Shown here: positions 31,332 through 41,843 of the stretch, in pieces
How the letters are laid out: every line of letters starts with the position of its first letter
Numbering within the stretch: position 1 is the first letter of the stretch
Origin: an uncultured Luminiphilus sp.
GTDB taxonomy: Bacteria > Pseudomonadota > Gammaproteobacteria > Pseudomonadales > Halieaceae
Length of the DNA stretch: 64,000 nt
Reading direction: 5' to 3'
NCBI GenBank assembly: GCA_905182485.1
Contig: CAJJBO010000014.1
Span: 1 to 64,000 of the forward strand
The notes under the pieces: generated by a model
Databases searched by the model: none
What the model was told of the DNA's origin: nothing
The model's input: only the letters and a program-made list of their open reading frames with translations
Position numbers and translations under genes: made by a program

Positions 31332-31358
31332 ATTAATGCAACGGACCGTTGCATTAAT
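31332..31358. promoter_or_regulatory. Perfect 27-bp palindrome, candidate operator
   Basis: The arm ATTAATGCAACGG (31332-31344) is followed by one central A and its exact reverse complement (31346-31358). It is centred 80 bases upstream of the TonB receptor ATG, upstream of the Fur-like box, in non-coding DNA. A 13-bp perfect arm pair without a T-run is unlike a terminator. The shape, with A/T ends and a TGCAACG core, suits a dimeric TetR-type regulator, but no regulator gene is adjacent. Confidence 0.7.
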
Positions 31359-31379
31359 AACACGACCATACCGCTATCA

Positions 31380-31530
31380 GGCAATTAAACAATCACTGGT
31401 TCACATTATTTGTCGTCAGCTCGGCCCTCCAATAGTGCAAGTTCAGACTCATAAATGAGATTTAAGGTCTAAAATTGATCTTTTTAGGCATAATGTTGCT
31501 ATGAAAATCTCTGAATATCGAAATGGAGGC
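31380..31530. other. AT-rich non-coding stretch between two TonB receptor genes
   Basis: This part of the 308-base gap between the receptors holds no supported gene. It is markedly AT-rich compared with the coding regions. Together with the palindrome and Fur-like box it is the upstream control region of the receptor gene starting at 31265. Confidence 0.4.
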
Positions 31531-31556
31531 AAAAAAAACCCAGCCGAAGCTGGGTT
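31531..31556 (-). terminator. Intrinsic terminator after second TonB receptor
   Basis: On the minus strand CCCAGC, loop TTCG and GCTGGG (31539-31554) are followed by T8 (plus-strand A8, 31531-31538). The UUCG loop is unusually stable. It lies 18 bases after the stop of the receptor gene at 31574. Confidence 0.9.
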
Positions 31557-31573
31557 CTCACGCTCGGCGTTCA

Positions 31574-34181
31574 TTAGAACCGCAAAGTTCCTCGAATACC
31601 AAAGACTGCACCTTCTTCCATAAAGAAGGTGTGACTTCCTGCCAAGACTGGCGTGTCAAAGCTTTGCTGGTAGGCCACTTCGTCAAAAATGTTGCGTCCG
31701 TAAGCCATAATTTCCCAACGCTCCGCACTCAGGCCAATCCGCGCATTGACCTTGGTGTATGCGTCAATGACGTCATAAGGGTCAGCATCGCCCGCCGAGT
31801 CAAACTCATCGCGATAGTTAACGTCTACGCCACCAAACCACTCCATGTTGCCCATGGGGAAGCGCACATCAATAAATGCGTTACCACTCCACTCCGAGGC
31901 GTACAGAGTTCGGTACCCAGTCAAATCGTTGCTTGTTGTGCCCGCTGGCGTACCGCAGGCTCTGTCAGCGTCAAGCTGGATCGCATCGCAGGGACCATCT
32001 TTAAAATCGCCGTAAGACGCGTCGAGATATGCCGCATTGATACCGACACGAATCGCATCCGTCATCTGGAAAAGCCAATCGACCTCTAGCCCTTCCACCT
32101 CAGACGACGCCGCATTCTTCACTGAGAAACCAACGCCTTTGAAGATCGTGGTTTGAAGGTTATCGTACTCAGAGTAGAACGCCGCCCAGTTCAAGCGCAT
32201 CCGACCATCCATAAACTCGTGCTTGCCGCCGATTTCGATCGAATCGACCGACTCGTCCTCGAACTCAAAGTCCTCATTGGGCACTGTAGAGACATACCCA
32301 TTGGCCTGAAAACCATTGTCGACAGCGGGTGGAATAGGCGGCACGCCCACCGGCAGATCGCCCGGGTTACCATCGTCGGCCGCGCTAAAGCCGCCTGATT
32401 TAAAACCTTCGGACCAGTTCACGTAGAACATGCTGCTGTCACTCATGTCCCACTGAAGATTCACAGAAGGTGACAGATCGTCAGTCTTTCGAGATCCAGT
32501 CCAATACTTGTTGTAGCTGTTAAAATTACTAGCCTGCACAACAGCCAACCAGTTATTGTAGCCAGCGCATTGACCCTGAGATCCACCCTCGAGATTACCG
32601 GTCATGCCACAGAAGCTATCACCCAGTTTTTGATCGCTGACTGCGTCCTTTTCTTCCTCGGTGTATCGAACACCCACCGTAACGCGCAACGCATCGGTCA
32701 GGTCATAGGTGCCCTGCGCAAACACCGCCCAAGACTCCGTGTCCTGAGTGAAGTTGTGGTTTCGCGATACCTGCTCCGCCGCGTAAGCGCCATAGCCAGG
32801 AATACCATTCAAGGGACTATTCGCCGTCAGTGGGCCTAACAAACTTTGCGGCATAAAAGGCACTGCCTCGGGGCCCAATCCAGCACCAAGTGCTGCAAAT
32901 AAAGGGAAAAGTCCATCAAAGTTGGTGTCGATCACGACCTGGCCCTGAGCATCAAGTTCGTTTTTATCGACATAACCACCAACGGTATAGGAGAAGCGGT
33001 CGCCAATGTCCGAGGACCAGCGTAACTCTTGGCTGAATTGCTCAAAGTCGTGTTGGTCAGAGCGGTCGATGAACTGCAGGGGCAACCAATCAACATCCAC
33101 GTCATCAAAGTATTCGTAGCCGGCAAAACCCGTGACCGAGGTCACCGTACCGCCGGCCACTTCCCACGTGAGGCTTAGGGACATATTTTCAATTTCGTCC
33201 TCGCTGCTGTCTGGCCTCAGGCCGATGCCGATGCCGTCGGCTGCGCTCTGTCCGTAGTTGTTATCCTTGTACGTTGTGAAATCTTTGCCCGCTATGGCGG
33301 GGAAGTCGGGAAAAAAGACATCCATCATGGTGTAAGCGGTGTCCGCGAAAGCACTGCGATTAGGGACCTGTGCATTTCGCTCCGCCGGACTCAGGAAGCG
33401 CCAAGTCGCGCTATTAGAGCCATCGCGGTCCCGCTCCATGTAAGAGTATTTAAAGTTTGCCGAAAACACTTCGCTGGGCTCCCACACCAAGGTTATCCGG
33501 CCGCCGAATTCGTCAATGCCGCCTTCGTCTTGCTCTAAAAAGGCATTGTAAACATAGCCATCCGTTTCTCGACCCCGGAGCGCGATACGTGCGGCAAATG
33601 TCTCGCTACCGCCCTGAATAAAGCCTTCGGCGATACTGCCGCCGTTCTCTTCGACTGACACATTGATCTCGCCCGACGTGTCGTCACCAACTACCGGCGA
33701 CGCACTCGTAATGTTGATCGCACCCGCTACCGTATTCTTACCAAATAGCGTGCCCTGTGGACCGCGCAAGACCTCGATCCGCTCGATGTCCATGAGGCCA
33801 GCGCGCAAGCGCACCGCGCCCGGCATATACGCCGTCGATGAACATGCCCACCGATTGCTCGAAGCCGGCATTGGTGCCGGAGCCTACGCCGCGGATAAAC
33901 AGGTTCGGTGTGCCTGCACCATTGTTAATGGTGACATTGGGGACGTAGGTGGTGAGCTCCTGCAGGTCGATAATGGCGAAATCGTTCACCTTTTCACCAC
34001 TGATGGCGATGATGGAGATCGGCACGTCCTGCAAGCTCTCTACCCGCTTCTGGGCCGTCACAATGACCTCCTCCAAAACAAGTTGCTGAGCCTGTGCCAG
34101 CGCACTATTGCCAAGCAGCACTATAGCGACGACTGATGCGAGGGAGGTGCTTCGATGGCTGTAGCGATGCTTGGACTTCAT
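31574..34181 (-). CDS. TonB-dependent outer-membrane receptor (about 868 aa), frameshifted
   Basis: The ATG at 34181, preceded by GGAG, begins a signal peptide (residues 1 to about 31, cleavage near AQA-QQLV). The TonB box LEEVIVTAQKR, plug motifs IRGVGSGTNAGFEQSVGMFIDG and IEVLRGPQGTLFGKNTVAG, and a beta-barrel ending in RGTLRF follow. The frame changes near 33830, inside the plug just before LRAGLMDIERIEV (net +1 base). The plug matches the large receptor class common in marine gammaproteobacteria and sphingomonads, with unknown organic substrates. It is transcribed in the same direction as the receptor at 28401, separated by its own terminator, so the two are not cotranscribed. Confidence 0.9.
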
Positions 34182-34401
34182 GGGAGAATCTCCGATACAC
34201 AGGTATTAGCGTTATGTTGCACAGTGTATTCAGTGTGCCGCTCTTCCGTGTATCATCTCCGGACAATCGACACACTGCGGTTATCGCGGTGATGCCCCAT
34301 CCAGCAGGAGAAGATCAATCTGAACACACTATCGCGATGCTACAAAGTTTACTGGGCTTTTGCCACTTTGGAAGCCACGCTCACCGGCATAAATACCAGC
34401 C

Positions 34402-34438
34402 AAAAAAAACCCCGCTGGTTGCACGAGCGGGGTTTTTA
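34402..34438. terminator. Bidirectional intrinsic terminator after rplQ
   Basis: ACCCCGCT and AGCGGGGT form a stem with a 9-base loop (34409-34433), flanked by A8 and T5. It ends the alpha operon on the minus strand just after rplQ. The 220 bases between it and the TonB receptor start at 34181 hold no gene that I can support; they must contain that receptor's promoter, which I could not place with confidence. Confidence 0.9.
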
Positions 34439-34466
34439 GTCACAACTCTGTCGTGTCGTCAGCGAC

Positions 34467-34871
34467 TCACTCTTCTACGGTGGTCTCCGCACTCTCGTCT
34501 TCTGCTTCGGGCTGAGGACGATCGACTAATTCGACGTAGGCCATAGGGGCTTTATCGCCTGTGCGATAGCCGCACTTTAAAATGCGAATGTAACCGCCGG
34601 GGCGCTCCAGATAACGAGGGCCCAGCTCTTCGAATAACTTACCAACTGCCGCCTTTGAGCGAGTGCGATCAAAGGCCAGACGACGGTTCGCCACACTGTC
34701 GCTTTTAGCGAGCGTGATCAGCGGCTCAGCATAGCTTCTGAGCTCCTTTGCCTTGGGGACAGTGGTCTTGATCAGTTCGTGTTCCACCAATGATACGGCC
34801 ATGTTACGAAACATGGCTTTTCGGTGTGAACTGTTGCGATTTAACTGTCGTCCGCTGTGACGATGTCGCAT
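34467..34871 (-). CDS. rplQ: 50S ribosomal protein L17
   Basis: An intact 134-aa L17, the last gene of the alpha operon. It begins [20 protein letters not shown] and ends with an acidic tail ([13 protein letters not shown]), common in Pseudomonas-type L17. It follows rpoA by 54 bases and is followed by a strong terminator. Confidence 0.97.
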   Translation of the reverse strand: MRHRHSGRQLNRNSSHRKAMFRNMAVSLVEHELIKTTVPKAKELRSYAEPLITLAKSDSVANRRLAFDRTRSKAAVGKLFEELGPRYLERPGGYIRILKCGYRTGDKAPMAYVELVDRPQPEAEDESAETTVEE

Positions 34872-34925
34872 GACTGTTTTCCTTACAAATCGTGCCGGAC
34901 AACCACTGTCCGACGTTATTTAATG

Positions 34926-35930
34926 TTAGACGCTCAACAGGCGCTCATCATTTTTAAGACTCGCCGGTGGCCACGCCTCAAGACGCATACCCAAGGACAA
35001 ACCTCGAGACGCCAACACGTCTTTAATTTCCGTTAAAGACTTCTTGCCAAGGTTCGGCGTTTTTAACAGCTCCACCTCGGTGCGCTGCACCAAATCGCCA
35101 ATGTAATAAATGTTTTCAGCCTTCAAACAATTCGCTGAACGAACGGTCAGCTCGAGGTCATCAACCGGTCTCAGCAAGATAGGATCAACTTCCTCAGCAG
35201 CCTCTGTTGCCGCTGCCTGCGCCTCTCCCTCTAGGTCAACAAACACCGCCAGCTGCTGCTGTAGGATCGTCGCCGCACGTCGGATGGCTTCTTCTGGATC
35301 CAGCGTGCCGTTTGTTTCCAGATCAATAATGAGTTTATCCAGATCCGTGCGCTGCTCAACTCGCGCCGAATCTACCACGTAACTGATCCGCCGAATCGGT
35401 GAAAAAGACGCGTCCAGCGGCAAGCGACCAATAGAGCGGGTCTCTTCTTCTGGATTGTCGCGTGCGTCTGCCGGCACATAACCGCGGCCTCGCTCAACCA
35501 TCAATCGGATCGACAATGCCGACTTAGCCGTGATCTCACAAATAACGTGTTCCGGATTTGAGATCTCAACATCGTGATCTACCTGAATGTCTGCTGCCGT
35601 CACGGTGCAAGGACCCTGCGCCGACAAAGTCAGCTGAGCCGAATCTTTGCCCGATAAGGACAGTGCAACACCTTTCAGGTTTAACAGGATTTCAATGACA
35701 TCTTCCTGCACGCCCTCGATGGCAGAATACTCATGCTCGACGCCGTCGATTTCGACTTCAGTGATGGCGCAACCAGGCATAGAGGACAACAGAATACGAC
35801 GCAGCGCATTGCCCAGTGTATGGCCGAAGCCACGCTCGAGCGGCTCCAATGTTACGGTGGCGCGGGTATTAGAGGCCTCATCAACTTTGATGACGCGGGG
35901 TGTCAAAAACTCAGTGACCGAACTTTGCAT
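34926..35930 (-). CDS. rpoA: DNA-directed RNA polymerase subunit alpha
   Basis: An intact 334-aa subunit. The N-terminal assembly domain has [29 protein letters not shown] and [15 protein letters not shown]; the C-terminal domain, which binds UP elements and activators, has [26 protein letters not shown] and [17 protein letters not shown]. The linker carries an acidic insertion [11 protein letters not shown]. Its place between rpsD and rplQ is standard. Confidence 0.98.
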   Translation of the reverse strand: MQSSVTEFLTPRVIKVDEASNTRATVTLEPLERGFGHTLGNALRRILLSSMPGCAITEVEIDGVEHEYSAIEGVQEDVIEILLNLKGVALSLSGKDSAQLTLSAQGPCTVTAADIQVDHDVEISNPEHVICEITAKSALSIRLMVERGRGYVPADARDNPEEETRSIGRLPLDASFSPIRRISYVVDSARVEQRTDLDKLIIDLETNGTLDPEEAIRRAATILQQQLAVFVDLEGEAQAAATEAAEEVDPILLRPVDDLELTVRSANCLKAENIYYIGDLVQRTEVELLKTPNLGKKSLTEIKDVLASRGLSLGMRLEAWPPASLKNDERLLSV

Positions 35931-35983
35931 AAAGCACCTTCGATTGCATCAGGGATTGGGGAATAACAGTGTCTCGACGCCAA

Positions 35984-36604
35984 TTACTTCGAGTACAGCT
36001 CCACAATCAGGTTTTCGTTAATTTCGCTGGACAGATCCTGCCGATCTGGATGCGACTTAAAAGTCCCTTCCAACTTATCGACATCGACGTCTACCCAAAT
36101 GGGTTCGCCGCGCTGTTCTGCAATCGCTAAAGCTGATTGCACGCGAAGCTGTTTCTTCGCTTTCTCCCGCACCGAGACAACATCACCCGGCTTCACTTGA
36201 TAAGACGGGATATTCACTACCACGCCATTCACCAGTATTCCTTTGTGTGAGACCAACTGCCGAGATTCTGATCGAGTGGATCCAAACCCCATGCGATACA
36301 CCACATTGTCCAATCGACTCTCTAATAATGTGAGCAGGTTTTCACCGGTAGCCCCTTTTAAACGGGCAGCTTCTTTGTAGTAATTGCGAAACTGCTTTTC
36401 CAGCACGCCATAAATGCGACGTACTTTCTGCTTTTCGCGCAGCTGAACGCCATAATCTGATAAACGTCCTCGGCGAGCGCCATGCTGGCCAGGCGCTGTT
36501 TCTGACTTACACTTCTTATCAAAAGCAGTAACACCGCTCTTGAGCTGCAAATCGGTGCCCTCCCTGCGGGAGAGCTTGCACTTCGGTCCAATATATCGAG
36601 CCAT
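35984..36604 (-). CDS. rpsD: 30S ribosomal protein S4
   Basis: An intact 206-aa S4, a primary 16S rRNA binder and, in E. coli, the translational repressor of this operon. [20 protein letters not shown], the S4 domain [11 protein letters not shown] and the end LIVELYSK match. It lacks the zinc-binding cysteine set of some bacterial S4 proteins. Confidence 0.98.
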   Translation of the reverse strand: MARYIGPKCKLSRREGTDLQLKSGVTAFDKKCKSETAPGQHGARRGRLSDYGVQLREKQKVRRIYGVLEKQFRNYYKEAARLKGATGENLLTLLESRLDNVVYRMGFGSTRSESRQLVSHKGILVNGVVVNIPSYQVKPGDVVSVREKAKKQLRVQSALAIAEQRGEPIWVDVDVDKLEGTFKSHPDRQDLSSEINENLIVELYSK

Positions 36605-36630
36605 TTGCTAAGTCCTCTCTAACAGCGCGC

Positions 36631-37020
36631 TTAAACGCGACGCTTCTTGGGTGGGCGACAACCGTTATGCGGGATTGGCGTCACATCGGTGATATTCGTA
36701 ATCTTGTAGCCGCAACTATTGAGAGCACGCACCGCTGACTCTCGACCCGGTCCTGGGCCCTTTACTTGGACATCTAAGTTTCTCAGTCCGTATTCTTTGG
36801 CTGCCTCACCTGCTCGCTCTGCCGCAACCTGTGCAGCAAAGGGCGTTGATTTACGCGAGCCACGGAACCCGGAACCACCAGCGGTGGCCCAACTCAAGGT
36901 ATTACCCTGCCGGTCCGTAATCGTGATAATGGTGTTGTTAAACGACGCATGGATGTGCGCGACACCATCGACCACCTGCTTGGTGATCTTCCGTTTTGTT
37001 GTCTTGGCGTTTTTTGCCAT
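36631..37020 (-). CDS. rpsK: 30S ribosomal protein S11
   Basis: An intact 129-aa S11 with [19 protein letters not shown] and the C-terminal signature [16 protein letters not shown]. It lies between rpsM and rpsD in the alpha operon. Its N-terminus [15 protein letters not shown] is the Pseudomonas-like form. Confidence 0.98.
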   Translation of the reverse strand: MAKNAKTTKRKITKQVVDGVAHIHASFNNTIITITDRQGNTLSWATAGGSGFRGSRKSTPFAAQVAAERAGEAAKEYGLRNLDVQVKGPGPGRESAVRALNSCGYKITNITDVTPIPHNGCRPPKKRRV

Positions 37021-37109
37021 CTGTCTTCTCGCTTTAATATCGACGCTACAAACAGTGATGTAGCTCCACCAAAGTCATCGCCCATTTACTGCCCCGGGCG
37101 ACTGCCTAT

Positions 37110-37466
37110 TTACCTTCGTATGGGCTTTCGCGGCCCTTTTCTTGTTCTAGCGTTCGTCTTGGTACGCTGACCGCGCAACGGTAGACCCCGGCGATGTCGC
37201 AAACCGCGATTACAACCCAGATCCATCAATCGTTTGATGTTCATAGACACCTCACGACGCAAATCTCCTTCTACATTCATATCTGAAACCAGTGAACGCA
37301 ACTGATCCAACTCACCGTCAGACAACTCGCCAATCTTGGTCGTCTCGGGAATGTTGCTCACTTCACAGAGCTTCTTGGCCTGCGTTCTGCCAATACCAAA
37401 AATATGTGTCAGGGAGATCACTGCATGTTTGTGATCTGGAATGTTGACCCCGGCGATACGCGCCAT
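37110..37466 (-). CDS. rpsM: 30S ribosomal protein S13
   Basis: An intact 118-aa S13 starting [19 protein letters not shown] with the helix-hairpin-helix and ending [20 protein letters not shown], which contacts the P-site tRNA and bridges to the 50S subunit. It is the first alpha-operon gene; the 89-base gap to rpsK is the only larger space here. Confidence 0.98.
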   Translation of the reverse strand: MARIAGVNIPDHKHAVISLTHIFGIGRTQAKKLCEVSNIPETTKIGELSDGELDQLRSLVSDMNVEGDLRREVSMNIKRLMDLGCNRGLRHRRGLPLRGQRTKTNARTRKGPRKPIRR

Positions 37467-37571
37467 CTTTTATCTCCACACCTGTTGAGCGGCACATAAA
37501 AAGGTGCACGCAGTCTGCTCGTCCCACTTTGGGGCGCGCATCTTAATGATTTGATTGCAAAGCTTCAAGGC

Positions 37572-37688
37572 TTAGCCCTGGCGTTGCTTGTGTCGGGGGT
37601 CAGAAGAACAAATCACCCTGACCACACCATTACGCCGCACCACTTTGCAGTTACGACACATTTTCTTTACCGAAGCTCGCACTTTCAT
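37572..37688 (-). CDS. rpmJ: 50S ribosomal protein L36, zinc-ribbon form
   Basis: A short 38-aa gene between secY and rpsM. Translation gives [18 protein letters not shown] and then [14 protein letters not shown]. The zinc ligands C11-x2-C14-x12-C27-x4-H32 are all present, so this is the zinc-containing (C+) paralogue, not the zinc-free form induced on zinc starvation. Position at the spc/alpha boundary is standard. Confidence 0.96.
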   Translation of the reverse strand: MKVRASVKKMCRNCKVVRRNGVVRVICSSDPRHKQRQG

Positions 37689-37704
37689 CGGAAACTCCTA
37701 GTTC

Positions 37705-39008
37705 CTATCTCACCCGACCTGCAGGGCTCACGCTCCCGAGGTTGGCTTTCTTCATCACGCCTTCATATTGGTGTGACATTAAATGACTTTGTACTTGAGC
37801 CATAAAATCCATGACTACAACCACCACGATCAACATTGACGTGCCGCCAAGGTAAAAAGGCACGTTGAACATCACGACTAAAAACTGGGGCAGTAGGCAC
37901 ACTAAAGCGATGTAGGCAGAACCAAACACCGTCAATCTCGTCAGCACACCATCAATGTAATTGGCGGTTTGTTGTCCCGGGCGAATTCCGGGCACAAATG
38001 CCCCAGAACGCTTGAGGTTATCGGCCACTTCCTGCGGATTGAACATTAGGGCCGTGTAGAAAAAACAGAAGAAAACAATAAAGCCGGTAAACAACAAAAT
38101 ATTTAACGGCTGACCGGGACCAATCGCCACCGCCAAGTCCTGCAACCAATCGGCGCTATCGCCGCTACCAAACCACTGCGCGACCGAAGCCGGAAATAAC
38201 AAAATGGAGCTGGCAAAAATAGCGGGGATAACCCCTGCCATATTCACTTTTAAAGGCAAATGCGACGCTTGAGCTTGCATCATCTTGCGACCCTGCTGTC
38301 GCTTTGCGTAATTCACCGTGATACGGCGCTGTCCACGCTCGATGAACACCACCAAATAGATCACAACGGCTGCCAAGACCAAAATACCCAGCAAAATCAG
38401 AATGCTTATTTCACCTTGTCTCGCCTGCTCGAGGGACTGCCCGATGGCTGCAGGTAAACCGGCCACAATACCGGCAAAAATCAACAACGAGATCCCGTTT
38501 CCGACACCGCGCTCCGTAATTTGCTCGCCCAACCACATCATGAATACCGCGCCGGTGACCAGAGAGGCGACTGCCGTCACATAAAAGCTGAATCCGGTAA
38601 CGTAGGTCAGGCCTTGGTTGGCCAATCCCACGGTCATGCCAGAGCCTTGCACCAGCGCCAGCACGACGGTCAGATAGCGGGTCCACTGAGAAATCTTGCG
38701 GCGACCGCTGTCACCTTCTTTCTTTAACTGCTCTAGCTGCGGCGTCACTGCCGTCATCAGCTGCATAATAATGGAGGCCGATATGTAAGGCAGAATGCCC
38801 AACGCTAAGATACTCATGCGCTCCAGCGCACCACCCGAAAAGACATTAGCCAAGCCTAAAATGGTGCCCTGATTTTGATCAAATAACGCCGACAACTGCT
38901 CTGGATCAATACCGAGTCCGATTAGCCAACTCGGGGTAATCAACAGCGCAATCAGCACTAGCGGCTTGTTAAGAGCTCCCCCATGCCGGCTGAATTCATT
39001 GTAGGCAT
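37705..39008 (-). CDS. secY: Protein translocase subunit SecY, N-terminus scrambled in this sequence
   Basis: The channel of the Sec translocon, in the inner membrane. From [16 protein letters not shown] onward it is intact: [33 protein letters not shown] segment, [36 protein letters not shown], the cytoplasmic loop region with [19 protein letters not shown], and the end [16 protein letters not shown]. The expected first TM segment (GELKQRLLFVLIALLIYRVG) appears as GEL, then [19 protein letters not shown] in another frame, implying several indels between 38905 and 38985. A start at ATG 39008 ([12 protein letters not shown]) follows rplO by 15 bases. Confidence 0.92.
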
Positions 39009-39023
39009 ACCATTCGCCATCGA

Positions 39024-39458
39024 TTACGCCTCGACGCTCCCACCAGCGGCTTCGATAGCTGCTCGTGCACCCTTGGTCACCGTAATGCCCGATATTTTGA
39101 CGGCGCGCGTTATCTCTCCAGACAAAAACACGCGAACACGCGCGACGTCTTCTCTAATTAGATCAGCTGATTTCAAGGCCGCAATATCGATGGTGTCACC
39201 TTCGACTAGGTTCAATTCGTGCAGTCGCACTTCGGCAGTAGTCCTACCGATACGAGACGTAAAACCGTACTTCGGCAACCGCTTCTGCAGTGGCATTTGG
39301 CCGCCCTCAAAGCCCGCTTTTACCGTGCCACCTGAGCGAGACTTCAGTCCTTTATGACCGCGACCCGCCGTCTTTCCGTTTCCAGAACCAATACCGCGGC
39401 CTACACGCTTTGCGTCACGCTTCGCGCCCGGTGCCGGACTCAAACTATTCAAACGCAT
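39024..39458 (-). CDS. rplO: 50S ribosomal protein L15
   Basis: A 144-aa L15 with [33 protein letters not shown] and [20 protein letters not shown]. The ATG at 39458 matches the E. coli start (MRLN) and avoids overlapping rpmD; an alternative in-frame ATG at 39470 would overlap it by 8 bases. It lies between rpmD and secY as usual. Confidence 0.96.
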   Translation of the reverse strand: MRLNSLSPAPGAKRDAKRVGRGIGSGNGKTAGRGHKGLKSRSGGTVKAGFEGGQMPLQKRLPKYGFTSRIGRTTAEVRLHELNLVEGDTIDIAALKSADLIREDVARVRVFLSGEITRAVKISGITVTKGARAAIEAAGGSVEA

Positions 39459-39462
39459 TTCG

Positions 39463-39657
39463 TCAGACATTGCTCTCGTCCTCCACACGCACGAGGTAAT
39501 TGACCTTGTTGATCATGCCTCGCACTGACGGTGTGTCTTCCACTTCGACAGTGTGGCCAATACGACGCAGACCCAGCCCCGCCACACAAGCTTTATGCTT
39601 CTGCAGTCGACCGTGAATACTGCGAACTTGTGTCACTTTAATCATCGCTTTGCTCAT
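39463..39657 (-). CDS. rpmD: 50S ribosomal protein L30
   Basis: An intact 64-aa L30: [46 protein letters not shown]. Two ATGs (39657, 39645) are possible; the first gives MSKAMIKV, slightly longer than E. coli (59 aa). Confidence 0.96.
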   Translation of the reverse strand: MSKAMIKVTQVRSIHGRLQKHKACVAGLGLRRIGHTVEVEDTPSVRGMINKVNYLVRVEDESNV

Positions 39658-39674
39658 TATCCTTGCCTCGCCAA

Positions 39675-40197
39675 TCAGCTGAGGATTTCTTCTACGCTGA
39701 GACCGCGACGTGCCGCGACATCCTCAGGAGAAATCATGTCACGCAGGCCTTTGTAGGTCGCCTGAACAACGTTAACGGGGTTGGTAGAGCCGTAGCACTT
39801 TGCCAGGACGTTGTGGACACCTGCCAGCTCTAAAACTGACCGCATCGCACCCCCGGCAATCACGCCCGTTCCCTCAGAGGCGGGCTGCATATAGACCTTT
39901 GAAGCACCATGAGCAGCCCTAATTGGATACTGCAGCGTGCCGTTTACCAACTGCACTTTCACCATATTGCGGCGTGCTGCTTCCATCGCCTTCTGTAATC
40001 GCAACTGGCACTTCTCGTGCTTTACCACGTCCGTACCCGACTCGACCTTTACCGTCTCCCACCACCGTAAGGGCGGTAAAACTCATAATCCGGCCACCTT
40101 TCACGGTCTTAGCGACGCGGTTAACCTGTACCAATTTCTCTTGCAGGTCGCCTTCGGTGCGCTGCTCACGCTGCTGTTTCTTGTCGTTCATTGCCAT
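39675..40197 (-). CDS. rpsE: 30S ribosomal protein S5, frameshifted in this sequence
   Basis: About 173 aa. The N-terminal KH-like domain reads [18 protein letters not shown] and [23 protein letters not shown]. After an extra base near 40005 it resumes [19 protein letters not shown] and continues [27 protein letters not shown]. The ATG at 40197 is 3 bases after the rplR stop. S5 takes part in decoding fidelity and carries a loop affected in spectinomycin resistance. Confidence 0.96.
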
Positions 40198-40200
40198 CTC

Positions 40201-40551
40201 TTAAAACTCCAGTCCGCCTTCACGAGCGGCTTCTGCAAGGGCTTTTACCCGACCGTGATATCGAAATCCTGACCGGTCAAAGGCGACCGTGGAAACACCC
40301 GCTGCCTTCGCTCGTTCAGCAACCAATTTACCCACCGCACCGGCCGCAGTCATATTGCCTGTCGCATCCGCACGCAACGCTTTGTCCAGCGTCGACGCCT
40401 GCGCAAGAACAGTCCTACTATCGCCTGCAATCACCTGCGCATAAATATGCCGTGGTGTGCGGTGGACAGACAGCCGGACAGTCCCTGCAGTGCGCATCTG
40501 CACTCTGGACTTCTTTGCTCGGCGCAATCGCGCTTGTGTTTTCGTATTCAT
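40201..40551 (-). CDS. rplR: 50S ribosomal protein L18
   Basis: An intact 116-aa L18, which binds 5S rRNA. It has [32 protein letters not shown] and ends [26 protein letters not shown], the conserved C-terminus. Confidence 0.97.
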   Translation of the reverse strand: MNTKTQARLRRAKKSRVQMRTAGTVRLSVHRTPRHIYAQVIAGDSRTVLAQASTLDKALRADATGNMTAAGAVGKLVAERAKAAGVSTVAFDRSGFRYHGRVKALAEAAREGGLEF

Positions 40552-40563
40552 AACGGGTTCCGA

Positions 40564-41091
40564 TTACTTTTTCTTGGCTTCTTTACGTCGGACGTGCTCG
40601 TCCGCATAACGAATGCCTTTGCCCTTGTAAGGCTCTGGCGGACGGAAGCTGCGAATTTCTGCGGCCGCTTGGCCCACAGCCTGCTTGTCGATGCCAGAGA
40701 TCACGATCTCTGTTTGCGTCGGCGTGTCAGCGGACAATCCCTCTGCCAACTGATAGTCAACAGGATGAGACAGACCAATCGTTAGATTGACTGACTGACC
40801 TGAGGCCTTTGCACGATAACCAACGCCATTGAGCAACAGCCGCTTTTCCCAGCCCTCTGAGACACCCTTCACCATGTTGGCAAGCAGCGAACGGGTTGTT
40901 CCAGCCATGGCACGGCAGTCATCGTTGTCATAGGTAATAGTGGCGACGTCTTCCGCGACGCTGACACCAATACCATTGGTCAGCATCAGGTCCAACGAAC
41001 CCTTGCCGCCTTTAACGGAGATGTTCGCGCCGTCAATATTGATATCAACCCCTTTAGGGACCGCGACTGGGCTATTTGCTACACGAGACAT
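40564..41091 (-). CDS. rplF: 50S ribosomal protein L6
   Basis: An intact 175-aa L6 of two repeated alpha/beta domains. It begins MSRVANSPVAVPKGVDI and ends PEPYKGKGIRYADEHVRRKEAKKK with the signature PEPYKGKG near residue 155. It lies between rpsH and rplR. Confidence 0.97.
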   Translation of the reverse strand: MSRVANSPVAVPKGVDINIDGANISVKGGKGSLDLMLTNGIGVSVAEDVATITYDNDDCRAMAGTTRSLLANMVKGVSEGWEKRLLLNGVGYRAKASGQSVNLTIGLSHPVDYQLAEGLSADTPTQTEIVISGIDKQAVGQAAAEIRSFRPPEPYKGKGIRYADEHVRRKEAKKK

Positions 41092-41115
41092 TTTTCAAAC
41101 GCTCCAATTCTTTAT

Positions 41116-41511
41116 TCAGAAGACGGTGCAGAGGACTTCGCCCCCCACACCGGCAGCACGAGCGGCACGATCTGTCATGACACCTTGCGAAGTGGAGACA
41201 ATCGCCACCCCTAGGCCGCCACGAACGGTGGGCAACCCGTCCTTACCTGAGTACCGGCGTAAAGACGGCTTACTGATTCGGTCTATCTCGGCTATCACCG
41301 GCTTGCCCTCGTAATACTTGAGGTCAATGTGGAGACGCGGCTTGCCCGAACTCTCGTCGTACCGGTGCCCTGCAATGTATCCCTCTTGCTCCAGGACCTT
41401 TGCCACAGACACTTTCAACTTGGACCCCGGCATATCAACATTCTGTTTGCCTGCCATTTGCGCATTGCGCAAGCGGGTCAACATATCGCTCAACGGATCT
41501 TGCATGCTCAT
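41116..41511 (-). CDS. rpsH: 30S ribosomal protein S8
   Basis: An intact 131-aa S8, a 16S rRNA helix 21 binder and, in E. coli, translational repressor of the spc operon. It begins [18 protein letters not shown] and ends [20 protein letters not shown] second ATG two codons in is less likely because MSMQDPL is the common form. Confidence 0.97.
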   Translation of the reverse strand: MSMQDPLSDMLTRLRNAQMAGKQNVDMPGSKLKVSVAKVLEQEGYIAGHRYDESSGKPRLHIDLKYYEGKPVIAEIDRISKPSLRRYSGKDGLPTVRGGLGVAIVSTSQGVMTDRAARAAGVGGEVLCTVF

Positions 41512-41525
41512 TTAAAAGTTCTCCG

Positions 41526-41831
41526 TTACCAGCTGGACTTAACCAGACCCGGTACATCGCCGCGCATGGCGGCTTCCCTTAGCTTGTTACGACACAAGCC
41601 AAATTTTCGATAAACACCGTGTGGCCGACCTGTCACCTGGCAGCGTCGCCGCTGGCGGACAGGGCTGGCGTTGCGGGGCAACTTTTGAAATGCGATCTGT
41701 GCTTCCCATCGCTCCTCATCGGACGTATTCAAATTGGCGATGGTTTCCTTAAGCTGTGCGCGTTTCGCTGCAAACTTCTCAACGGTCCGTGCACGCTTAG
41801 CCTCGCGGGCAACCATGGATTTCTTAGCCAT
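41526..41831 (-). CDS. rpsN: 30S ribosomal protein S14, zinc-free form
   Basis: An intact 101-aa S14 with [36 protein letters not shown]. The length and single, unpaired cysteines mark the long zinc-independent form usual in gammaproteobacteria. It lies between rplE and rpsH. Confidence 0.97.
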   Translation of the reverse strand: MAKKSMVAREAKRARTVEKFAAKRAQLKETIANLNTSDEERWEAQIAFQKLPRNASPVRQRRRCQVTGRPHGVYRKFGLCRNKLREAAMRGDVPGLVKSSW

Positions 41832-41843
41832 ATCTCTGATGCC

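Noticed and set aside
34136-34546. 136-codon plus-strand frame upstream of the second TonB receptor
   Set aside because: It runs antisense to the receptor start, through a terminator hairpin and into rplQ on the other strand; composition is that of a shadow frame.
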